A DNA stretch of 23,905 nucleotides, from assembly GCA_003427395.1 (NCBI GenBank), contig BFEA01000191.1:2253337-2277241 (forward strand), read 5' to 3'. Below are positions 8,486 through 17,215 of this stretch, piece by piece; positions within the stretch are counted from its first letter, which is position 1; each line of letters opens with the position of its first letter. Made by a program: the position numbers and the translations under genes. The notes beneath the pieces were generated by a model. It was not told where the DNA came from, did not search any database, and saw only the letters and a program-made list of their open reading frames with translations. Source of the DNA: Chara braunii. Taxonomy: Eukaryota; Streptophyta; Charophyceae; Charales; Characeae.

Positions 8486-9141
8486 CCCCTCTCCAGAGAT
8501 GACATGACCCAGGTAGACAACAAAGCTAACTCCAAAACATGACTTCTCTCTGTTGATTTTGTACTGGTTGTCATGTAAGGCCTGAAGGACAAGAGCCAGA
8601 TGCTACGCATGCTCTTGGACAGACTGACTGAATATCATGATATCATGCAGATAGACAACTACAAACTTATCCAGGTAAGGCCTGAGTATGCGATGCATCT
8701 CTGTTTGGAAAGTGTCAGGGGCATTGCAAGTACCGAATGGCATGACTAGGTACACATAGGTACCATATCTGGTCTTGAAGGTTGTCTTATGGACATCGCC
8801 TTCATCCATCTCAATCTGGTGGTAGCCAGATTTGAGATCGATCTTGCTGAAGATATTGCAGCCCTGCACCATGTCCAAGAGATCATCGATTTGAGGAAGA
8901 GGCTTTGTTGAGTTCCTCATGATCTTATTGAGCCCCTTGTAGTCCACACACATTCTGAATTCACCTATTCCCTTTGGATCAAAGAGAACTGGTGCCCCAA
9001 ATTCAAATATGTTGGGACGTATCTAGCCCTTGCTGTCCTGAGCTCATCAAGTTCAGTAGGAGACATCATGTAGACTCGGCCCTTGGGAGGGACCGCGCCA
9101 GGCAGAAGCTCAATCTTATGCTTGGTCTGCCTATGGACAAG
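8486..9141 (-). pseudogene. Element 2 reverse transcriptase
   Basis: From 9141 downwards: HKIELLPGAVPPKGRVYMM and an ELDELR helix (RT entry), then a damaged stretch where RGWIRPS would be expected. Next come APVLF in one frame, [59 protein letters not shown], and YLHDIMIFSQ at 8653-8624. The catalytic YxDD box reads YLHD, losing an essential Asp. In-frame stop at about 8600, then the frame continues with HLALVLQAL and GHVISGEGLAPEATK. In the LTNAP block, LT is replaced by TC. The enzyme is dead. Confidence 0.9.
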
Positions 9142-9771
9142 TCAAATAGGCTCTTGCATAAGGTTTGAGAACCAGTCAACTACTTGCTGAATTTGAGAGG
9201 GATAGGGAGCAGTCTCTATATCAATTTGTTTAACATATGCTACAAATAGACGTGTGTGGTAAGTCTGGCATGAAAGCCGCAAGAAATTACGAGCACGTAT
9301 ACAATAAAAACTATTGACTGGATGATACTCATCAGCGAGCATACAAGGGCGATACTCCCCTCGCCGGGCAGGTAGCTCAACCCTAGGGATCCGCCAGTCG
9401 ATCCTGGGGTTGGCGGCCTCAAGCCACTGTAGGGAGAAAACGAGGTCAAAGGGTATATTGGGGAACACAGAGAAATTTAGGCATTGCCTAATTTATCCCT
9501 GCTTGTCAAAGACTATTGGTAGACCTTTGACAGCAATAATGATCTTGACTGTAGATGAGTCTCCTATGCGAACCTCAATTGGTTGTCGCAGCTTTACTAA
9601 TCTCTGGTCCAAGTGCAGTCCGTTGATTGTCTTGGGAGACATAAAGTTGCGAGCAGCCCCACAGTCTAAGAGCCTTTTGAACTTGGCTCCCAGGATTGAG
9701 GGTCGAAGCAGGATGAGATCTGGCGTGTGCTTCTTCCTCTTCTGCAAAGACAAGAAAAAATCAGCTAGGAC
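9142..9771 (-). pseudogene. Element 2 aspartic protease
   Basis: Starts just after the gag stop at 9772. The basic SLQKRKKHTPDLILL stretch leads to LLDCGAARNFMS, the place of the catalytic D-S/T-G motif, here D-C-G. IGDSSTVKIII and GLPIVFD follow, after which a stop at about 9490 interrupts. The partner frame 9468-9142 carries PFDLVFSLQWLEAANPRIDW, where the family has FD.VLG..WL...NP.IDW. Asp-Cys-Gly is not a standard active site, but the surrounding pattern is clear. The remaining residues to 9142 bridge to RT. Confidence 0.8.
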
Positions 9772-11437
9772 CTAAGATTCATCCTCCTCCCACGTCTCAT
9801 CCAAATCAGTGTCCTCATAAGTGAAGGACCCTGATGCTGCAACTCCACAAAATGAATCTGCGAGAGATGGTGTAGATTCACCTTCATCAGAAGAAGCTGC
9901 TGCACTGGTGGAAGGAGTTGTTGCTTCCACCTCTCTTCACTCTAGTTTTTGAACTAGAGCCCGAAGGCTTGCGAGGCATGCTGGGACAATCTTTCAGAAA
10001 ATGGTCCCCCTTGCATCTCAGGCAAACTCCCTTGTCCTTCCTCTTCCTCCATACTCCCTCCTGGATCCTGAGTGCATGTTAGGGTAAGGTGGAAGGATCA
10101 AGGGGGTCAGCTGGCCAACGGACGTCGCGTGGTAGTGGAACTCTCTGGCCACAGGGGAAGAGGCACGTCCCTTACCTTTCCGCTTGCCGCTGGTTGATGC
10201 TCTCTGGGTCGGGGCCTTACCCTTTGTCAACCCCATCAAAGCATCAGTCAAGGCAAGAACAACAGGATCTGCAGCAAAGGATGAGGCAGTCTCAGGTGGA
10301 GGGTCCCACTCTGAGATGTTGTCTCATCTTCTGAACCTGACGTTGCAGCAAAGAGAGCACCCTTCCTCTTTCTTCGCCCCTTTGAGGAGGGTCTCTTCCT
10401 TACTTCAGAAGGTGCTTCCTGGACATGGAGTTTGAACTCCAGATCCAGGGTTGCTCTGCCAAAGGACCGCTAGTCCTTATGACCCTGAGAAAACAAAGCA
10501 AGCTGGTATTCCCCAGGCACTGCTCTCAAAAAGTGAATGAGCTGATCTTGCTCACTCATCTTCAACCCAGGAGTCGATGTCAGACTCTCAAAGGTGGAGT
10601 ACAACTTGGACAAGGAGCCGTCCCGCTTTTTCTGGCCCAAGCGGACAATTTTGTCAGCTACCTTCCTGGCTTGCCCCTTGTCTGCAAACCGATCATTTAA
10701 AGCCTGCAGAAATCTACTCAGACATTTCCGGTCCTTGCTTGCTGGCAGCATAGGTACACCATTTCAGTGCAGTCCTCTCCAAGCGAGCAAGGATGGCACT
10801 CACTTTCACATCCTCATCACATTTGAACCCACTCAGGTAGGTTCGTTGTGCAGTGACCCAACCTCAGACATCCACCTTTGGGTCCTCACCAGAGAACATG
10901 AGTGGAGGGGTCAGCTGGGGCCGATGCTGATCAAATGGACTTGAGGGTTGTGGAGCTGCTGTTGATTTGGGTGTAGAGACTGGGGATGTGGGTCTGGATT
11001 GTGGGGCTTGTTGGGGTCCCACTTTAGGACCTGCAGGAGATGGAGGAATGATCAGGATAGGTGAATCTGCAGATGAGTATGGATGAGATGTCATCCAACT
11101 TTTTTGTGTGGTCTGACATAGTCCTCCAGACTGGTGATCCGCGCATCCCAGTTAGTAAAATAGGACCGGTGAATGTCATCCTGCAAAAGGATGAACTCAG
11201 TCATGTCCTTATTGTACTGACTGGAAGTGCCACTCGCCCTGATCTTCTCTATGTCTGACACCAGTTCTCACCTTTTGGTCTCCTTTTTATTAGCCTCCTC
11301 CTTGCGCTTGAACTCTGCCTTCAAAACCTCAACCGCTTGCAGAATTTTTCCTCCTCAGCATGCAGTTCAGCCTCCAAAGGAGAGAGAGGAAGTTAAGGCT
11401 TCACCTCAGAAGCTTCTCCCTTCTTAGTGCCAGACAT
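9772..11437 (-). pseudogene. Element 2 gag, several frameshifts and stops
   Basis: I place the start at the minus-strand ATG ending at 11437 (MSGTKKGEASEVK), preceded by no other plausible start. Early stops interrupt a charged helical region (about 11390-11180: EAELHAEEEK, LKAEFKRKEEANKKE), probably a coiled coil. A Pro/Ser-rich stretch (11094-10900) leads to LMFSGEDPKVDV, where the capsid begins. A capsid-like segment is at 10751-10470 (RFLQALNDRFADKG, KLYSTFESLTSTPG, LIHFLRAVPGEYQ). A zinc knuckle at 10024-9986 and an acidic tail (DTDLDETWEEDES) precede TAG at 9772. Gag would form the virus-like particle and bind element RNA. Confidence 0.78.
9986..10024 (-). other. Zinc knuckle (nucleocapsid) of element 2 gag
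   Basis: CLRCKGDHFLKDC on the minus strand is a CCHC-type knuckle, but the spacing is C-x2-C-x3-H-x4-C rather than the usual x4 between the second Cys and His. Confidence 0.7.
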
Positions 11438-12888
11438 CTTGCAATTCCCACAAAGTAGAGAAAATAAAAATAAAAATAAAATAAGAGAGATAAATGGAAG
11501 TCAACAATAATTGGGTTTTCCCTTCAGTACTTGCCCAATTGTTGTCACTTGACTGAGGAAAGAAGTTGGTTAGTACCAACAGGTAAATGCTCAGTCTCTA
11601 CAAACCGCTTGAGGGTCAGGGGTCAGTTTAGAGTCAACTCAACAAAATCAATTTCATGATTTTCCATTCACTGCCCTGACACATCAATTGAGTGCAATTA
11701 CTGCAAATCATGATGCAGTCTTGGACTGATTAGTAGTAGATAGTAATTAGATAGAATGACTATTAGTGACTGATAGGTAGTTACGGATGACCAAGATGCA
11801 ACGATTTACTGAGTGTGTTATTTTTAGACTTACCCTACCGACTTCACCACTGGATGACCTTGTATGCCATACCCAGGGTATGGCGAATTACAAAATTCAC
11901 TGTAATTGACTCAGAACATCAAATCTGACGGTGCGATTTCAGACAAAGACTAAATACTGAATTGCGATTTACCAGGGACTGATAAAACTCGATTCTGACG
12001 GACAGAACCAGAGATATGACCAACCCTAGTCCGACCAAGCTCCAGCTATGGCAGCGCAAAATTCAAATTTCCATTATCACTGACAGTATGACCCTGAACA
12101 ATCCAATTCACAGAACAGTACGAATCGCAACACTGTAAAAGCAGTCACAGATGAAAATTGAGTCAGGGAGAGGGTCAAACAGGGTTAGTAGAAGTCAAAG
12201 AAGATAGGCAGGGGAAATTGGCTATGGCTGTCTCATAGTCTGAATTTCGATTTTCAACTGTCTACTGACTGCTAGGCCAAATTTCGCTAATATAAAAATA
12301 GCCCTAGAATCGCCACACAAAGTAGAGTAAGGAACACAATTACTTCAGGAACTTCTTTGAAGGGGATGACTCTCTTGAGACCCATCTGACAGTTCCCAGT
12401 GTTCCCACGTACAAAATCCTCTGAAACTTGGTGATCCTGTAAATCTTCCTATTGCGCTTCCCCCCTTACTGACAGATTCAGTGAATTTGGACTCCTCGAT
12501 GCCAATAACTGAGAAACTTAGTGCAACGCTACTCCAACCAGCCCTGTGCTGCTTGGGAATTGGGGATCCTGACCCAATCCCGAATCCGCAACACCCTGGG
12601 CGTCACTTCCTTGCAAATCGCCAGTCTCAGATGAGCTGCCAGACTAAAAATAGCCTCCTCGGAGCCTCCCTGGCCTTTGAGTACCAATTGCCACTCACTC
12701 CTGTACCACTTTGAGTAGGAGTGAATCACCCTTTGTCCAATACCTCTTGCCACACACTTACCGCCACCACCCTCACTGTCGCCACCACAGAAGATGATAA
12801 ATCGCCATGAAGTTCAACTCCAGTGTCTCGCCAGATGACGGTGGTAGTTGCTCCGACGCATCAATTACTCCATTGACTGGATCCAATC
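11438..12888 (-). other. 5' leader of element 2, non-coding
   Basis: About 1.45 kb between the primer-binding site and the gag ATG. No open frame shows a recognisable domain; two overlapping ORFs on opposite strands at 12481-12753 have no family features. The part nearest gag is A/T-rich (AAAATAAAAATAAAA near 11460 on the plus strand). The leader would hold the packaging signal, but I see no specific motif for it. Confidence 0.6.
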
Positions 12889-12900
12889 GCTCTGATACCA
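12889..12900 (-). other. Primer-binding site of element 2 (initiator-Met tRNA)
   Basis: Minus strand reads TGGTATCAGAGC, the standard sequence complementary to the 3' end of plant initiator-Met tRNA, two bases inside the LTR end. It fixes the element's orientation and the inner boundary of the 5' LTR. Confidence 0.92.
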
Positions 12901-12902
12901 AC

Positions 12903-14125
12903 TGTTATGATCCTGGTTGTTTGTTGTCAGAAGACCAACACTGGCTCACATAGACTTCCAAGTATGCCCATACATACATAGAAGGAAGGGGAGAGGATGG
13001 GAGTATCACACCGCACAGTGAGAGAGAAACACAGCAGAAGACTTATCCATGCGATATGACAGAGTACATTGAAAGTGCAACTCGCTCCACAGAATCCTCA
13101 CAACCAGTCACAAAGGAAAGCCAAGTAGATCACATCCAAAAAGCAATGAAGTAAAGAAAGTTCAGACACAGTATCCACACTGTTTATTAAACTCGGAGTC
13201 TCAATTTGTTAGAGCTCCTTCCCCCAACCCTGAACAACCGCTATCACTACCCCTGAGTCCCTGAAACAACCAGCGCCAACCAAATACAGCCTCCAGAGGG
13301 AAGCGCCACCTTGAAACAGGTCTCTAAGGCCAAGCGCCTCTTAGAGGATGAAGAAGAAGACCAGCGCCACAATCTCTGATGATGATGAAGTGCCCGAAGA
13401 CTTCCCGGATGGAAATCTGTAGCAGCGCCACCTCTCCTGACAAAGATGCTCTCTGAGGATGAAAGCTGCAGCTATAGCTGCAGCGCCACACACCCTGACA
13501 CCCTACTCCTGAGGAGGGTTCAGCAGGGCACCAACTTCTCTTGCCTCCAACAGACTTCAGATAGCCCGGACCTCTAAACAGCCCCGCGTGCTGTCAGAGA
13601 ACAGAGTGGGTCCCAGCTATGGCCGACGCTTTGAAGGTCCATCTATGTCTGTCTCCACCAATGCTGAAGCTGTACCACCACGAGTTCATGCGTTGCGCAG
13701 CCACGATGTACCCGGTACCAACTGCCAAAAGCCCCGAACAGTTTTCCCTAAACCTATTCATAGTGTACCTAGCCTAGACACGACCTAGACCGGACTGACT
13801 GGACTGACCGGTACCGTTTCTGTTCGGCCTCTCTGGCCTCTCCCTACCCGGCTATAGGCTATAGGACCGTCTAGCAGCATAGGCCCGTAGGCCCTTCTGC
13901 CCTAATGGTAGCCCGGGTCTGCTATTCGCAGATAGGGTAGCTGTAGGAAATTCGAGTTAATGCGGGCCTGTAAATTCTATGAATTTACAGATATGTCCTT
14001 CGCAAATTTTCCTCACAGGCAAATCTCTCGGTTAGCCCTCAGCCAAACCAACTAACAAACTAACCTACCTATGTTACAGCCTCGGGTCGACGGGTCACGG
14101 ACTGCAGATTCAGCAAGTCATTGCA
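12903..14125 (-). repeat. Complete 5' LTR of element 2
   Basis: Runs from TGTTATGATCC (plus strand, 12903) to ...GTCATTGCA (14125), 1223 bases, with TG...CA ends. The inner end is fixed by the primer-binding site and the outer end by loss of similarity to the other LTR at 14126. The right 700 bases repeat 5673-6375. ORFs in it are not genes. The five bases after it, TAACA (14126-14130), are a candidate target-site copy, but the partner copy is lost with the truncated LTR. Confidence 0.9.
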
Positions 14126-14883
14126 TAACAGTAGGACTGCCACGTTGTTGCTGTATAGATGAGTGGAGGCGGAAGTGGGGCTTTCCTTATCACGGGACTT
14201 CAAGTGTTTCGTTTGCGTCTAATCGGTGTCCAAGTGACTTTTGTATTCTGCTTTCAACTCGGCTCAATCAATCATGCTTGTTCTTCTGTGAGCTTTTGCA
14301 TTTTGAAAAAATCGACTGGTGCTTTCTTTTTGTTCCTTTTTTTCCACATGCACAGCCCCCATCTATTCTGGGAGGGGTGACAGTCCGGTTGTTCATCAGC
14401 GGTAAGCAATTACAAAAATTAAGGACAAATTTTGCAAGAAAGTTGAGAGAAACAGTTAGTAGCGGGGACCATGCAGAAGGATCCCCCTCGTTTTTTTAAA
14501 TTACAAAAACAGAACCTTACGGTTCTGGCTCCTTTTCCATTCTGGGGAGCATCAGTCCAGTTCCGACTCCACCGGCAACGGCTGCAAGTCGAAAGGAATT
14601 TCATCAGATACTTCACACACTCTCCTCCCCATTATGGTTGAGAGGCCCAAGCGGACGACATTGATTACTTCCCGTGGGAAGGATGTACCACCCCTCGCCC
14701 CTGCATAAGTTAGCTTCTCTGATGTAATTGCTGAGTCTATTCCTATTTTGGCTTTTTTTTAACTTTATTTTTTGGCCTAATGTTGACTGTGCAATAACCC
14801 GTTCGTTATGCCTCGTAACCTGTCTAAGAGCCTCAGGCCCGACGTCATCCCCAGGCCGCATTGCGTAGAGGCAGGACCCCAAA
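14126..14883. other. Unassigned flank; possible group II intron RNA sequence on minus strand
   Basis: No convincing protein. On the minus strand, 14880-14480 has GGCCTGAGGCTCTTAGACAG, AACGAACGGGTTATTGCACA and GGAGCCAGAACCG..GGTTCTG followed by GAGGGGGA. The last resembles the GGAGCC...ACGGTTCTGAGGGG arrangement before domain IV in group II introns. This would suit a second mitochondrial insert, but it is pattern memory without alignment. The rest (14131-14400) shows nothing I recognise. Confidence 0.3.
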
Positions 14884-15834
14884 TGTATGGATTCAGGGGG
14901 CCAAACAGTTGATAGGAAGTCAACTGTCCACGGCCTTCAGTAAAAGTCTCCGTGGACCCAGCCCAGGCCGTCGGTCAGACACACACACTTGTTTTGTATG
15001 CAGGTACCAAGACAGCATTCAGACCAAGTGGAAGTCTGCAACTGTATGAGATCCAGGCCCTCCGCTGCAAGTCAATCTGAGCCACCGTGGGTGGGAGACC
15101 TGAGGCCTGTCAACCTCGTCAAACACTACATAAGGCCCGGCCTCCAGGCAGTCAACATTCATTCTTGCTATGCTGACTTGACACTGGCTTGACGCTGGCT
15201 TGACGTTGGCTTGACGTTGGTTAGATGCTGGCTGCTCGCTGTCACTGTGGGCGATGACGCGAGATTGCTGCTTGCTTGCGGGTGCCCTTCTGTCTTGGCG
15301 CCAGCCTCTGCTGACGTGGTGCAAGCCACGCTGTCTTCGACATTGCTGATGTGGCGCATGTCACTCTCTCTTCATTGCTGACGTGGCATTTGCCACACTG
15401 TCTTCGTTGTTGAGTTGGACGTGACAAGGAGGGAGATCGGGATGTGTGGATGACTGAGAGAGAGAGAGGATACTTACCTGCTGGTGATGTCAATACTGTA
15501 TGCTGCTGAACGTCTTCACGGGAGAACTGTGCCACGTGGCACTTTGATGTGATCAGGACCTGTCAGGCTTGTTATCGGACACTGTTTGCTGACATGGAGG
15601 CGAGGGGAAGCCCGGAGAAGGAGAGGGGAATGTTGGGCTACTATCTTTGTGGTCATTGATGGATACTATCTCTTCCACCTTCTAATCTGTCTAATCCCCC
15701 TCTACTCTCTCAGTCCATTGGATACGAGACATTGTATCAGAGATCACATTTATGATTATTGGAGACATTGTTCAGCGTTGAGTTACCTTGTATTTCGACA
15801 TCTGATGACTATCCTACAGACTGGGTTCATTACA
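14884..15834 (+). repeat. Probable 5' LTR of element 3
   Basis: The right end (...GTTCATTACA, 15834) is set three bases before the primer-binding site. The left end is proposed at TGTATGGATTC because it loosely mirrors the inverted right end TGTAATGAACC. No second copy is in the window to confirm it, so the left boundary could be wrong by hundreds of bases. It contains an 11-base tandem repeat and several TGACGTGGC-like motifs. Confidence 0.45.
15178..15232 (+). repeat. Five 11-base tandem repeats
   Basis: Units TTGACACTGGC, TTGACGCTGGC, TTGACGTTGGC, TTGACGTTGGT and TAGATGCTGGC follow each other without gaps, inside the putative LTR of element 3. Confidence 0.9.
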
Positions 15835-15837
15835 ATT

Positions 15838-15849
15838 TGGTATCGGAGC
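15838..15849 (+). other. Primer-binding site of element 3
   Basis: TGGTATCGGAGC differs by one base from the initiator-Met primer-binding site TGGTATCAGAGC (A to G). It is preceded by ATT and a CA-ending LTR terminus. Confidence 0.75.
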
Positions 15850-16130
15850 TTACCTTCTTCGTCGTGATCTGCTGTCAGGCGCCAGGTGGCGCCCAGGTAA
15901 GTGGAAGGTGCCGCGCGCGATTGGGAAGAAACGCGTTAAACTTTATAAACGCGCGCGATTATCATCGTGGTCTAGACATTGACTACCACGCGCGCGCACA
16001 TTTCCTTGAAGATGATGACGTGGACCTGCTGAAGAGAAGACAACGACATTGCTTACGTGGAGCCTTGTTGCTGACCTGGCGATCAGATACTGGCGAGAGC
16101 ATCATTGGATGCGGGCTGACATGGCGATGG

Positions 16131-16134
<4 letters not shown>

Positions 16135-16206
<72 letters not shown>
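16135..16206 (+). repeat. (AG)36 microsatellite
   Basis: Perfect AG dinucleotides over 72 bases. They give the Arg-Glu and Ser-Leu ORFs seen in this area. Confidence 0.97.
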
Positions 16207-16210
<4 letters not shown>

Positions 16211-16910
16211 GTATCGGGACTGCTGACCTGGCGCTCTGGCTATGTGGCATGGCGCAGGGGTGCTGACGTGGCATCCTAGGATTGGCAGGGTATTGTCTGA
16301 CGTGGCACATACCTGCGTTGCGACTTACCTGTCGATGTGGCGCTCCAACTCCAGCAGTGCTTCGATCTGACGTGGCATACCAATGTTGGATGATCCGACA
16401 GTTGGCGCATTGTTGACATGGCACCCTTCTTAACGGCCTATTGGCCATTGAACGTCGACGTGACAACCCCGCTGCGTTGGCATGTCAGGGTAACAGATGG
16501 TAGCGGGCGTGCCCTGCCGCTGGTGAGAAGTTGATACTTGCACTTGTGTGCTGGCGAGCGGTACAGCTTCACGATTGGTTGTAGTGCGACGCGTCGGCCC
16601 TTGTGTCTGGTCGCATTGGTATCTGCAGATGGTGCAACCGAAGAGGAAAGGATGCTGACAATTGATTGTTGTTGTTATGTTGGCTGACTTACTCACTTGT
16701 CTTGGTTGTTATGTGGTTGTCGTGCATACTCACCTGTGTTGTTGTGTCTTGATCACACTGGTCGTGGCTGCGGTACTTGTGCACTCTCATTAGAACGTCA
16801 TCACAGATAGAACAGCCAGCAGAAGTTAGAATTAGAAGTAAATTGAAATTTGTTTCTTCCTAAGCTACCAGCCGGGCTGCCCGAGTCACATCGAAATTCT
16901 TTACCAAATT

Positions 16911-17070
16911 TAAAATAAAATTTTAAAATAAAATTTAAAAAAAAAAAAAAAATTAAANAAAAAAANAATTTTTNTTTTTTAATTTTTTAATTTTTTAATT
17001 TTTTAATTTTTTAATTTTTTAATTTTTTAATTTTTTAATTTTTTAATTTTTAAATTTTTTTATTTATTTT
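16911..17070 (+). repeat. A/T-only tract with (AATTTTTT)n
   Basis: A-rich half (AAAATAAAATTTTAAAAT and a run of A) then T-rich half with about eight units of the 8-base AATTTTTT. The two halves are complementary in character, and three N bases lie at the switch, so length and order are not certain. Confidence 0.85.
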
Positions 17071-17215
17071 TGGCCCGGCCAGACAAGTGGACCCAGACCA
17101 CTCTGGTAGCCTAGGTTTCTTCGTTATTTTTGTTTATTTATTTCTTGTTGTAGGAGATTGAAATTTGAAACCGAGTGTGACCGTGAAATTAATCATTGTC
17201 TTGTAATTATTTATT

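Larger units (their letters stand above)
5673..14125 (-). mobile_element. Element 2: Ty3/gypsy LTR retrotransposon, 3' LTR truncated
   Basis: Two direct repeats (5673-6375 and 13424-14125) bound a minus-strand gag-pol region, with a primer-binding site inside the right LTR and a purine-rich tract inside the left LTR. The right LTR (5' for this element) is complete; the left lacks its outer 520 or so bases and abuts the mitochondrial fragment. A hand comparison of the shared part gives roughly 40 differences in 700 bases, so the copy is not recent. Coding sequence is broken by several frameshifts and stops, and both RT and integrase active sites carry substitutions. Confidence 0.9.
15310..16464 (+). 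promoter_or_regulatory. Dispersed array of TGACGTGGC-like motifs
   Basis: About 16 variants of GCTGACGTGGC occur on the same strand: for example 15310, 15345, 15377, 16016, 16070, 16115, 16222, 16262, 16296, 16334, 16366, 16412 and 16454; a perfect palindrome GCCACGTGGC is at 15531. The ACGT core with TGAC or GTGGC flanks is the established binding site type of plant bZIP factors. Whether it works here is unknown. Confidence 0.55.
15850..17215 (+). other. 5' leader of element 3, non-coding
   Basis: About 1.4 kb between the primer-binding site and the gag frame. It holds part of the TGACGTGGC array, a 36-unit AG repeat, and an A/T-only tract with N bases. ORFs here come from the dinucleotide repeat and are not genes. 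Confidence 0.6.

Noticed and set aside
9410-9775. 121-codon plus-strand ORF
   Set aside because: Antisense shadow of the element 2 protease region.
12481-12753. Two overlapping ORFs on opposite strands
   Set aside because: Located in the leader of element 2, no recognisable motif, about the length expected by chance.
5121-14130. TAACA at 5121-5125 and at 14126-14130 as a target-site pair for element 2
   Set aside because: The first belongs to the LTR end of element 1, and the left LTR of element 2 is truncated far from it; a five-base match is weak.
7251-14142. A 14-base match (ACAGTAGGACTGCC) near 7251 and 14129
   Set aside because: One such shared word is expected by chance in a window of this size; similarity does not extend on either side.
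12889-15849. tRNA genes at the TGGTATC sites
   Set aside because: They are 12-base primer-binding sites beside LTR ends; no cloverleaf can be made around them.
15586-15867. 93-codon ORF with hydrophobic stretches
   Set aside because: Crosses the LTR end and primer-binding site of element 3; no family similarity seen.
15759-16466. ORFs with Arg-Glu or Ser-Leu runs
   Set aside because: Produced by the AG microsatellite in the element 3 leader.
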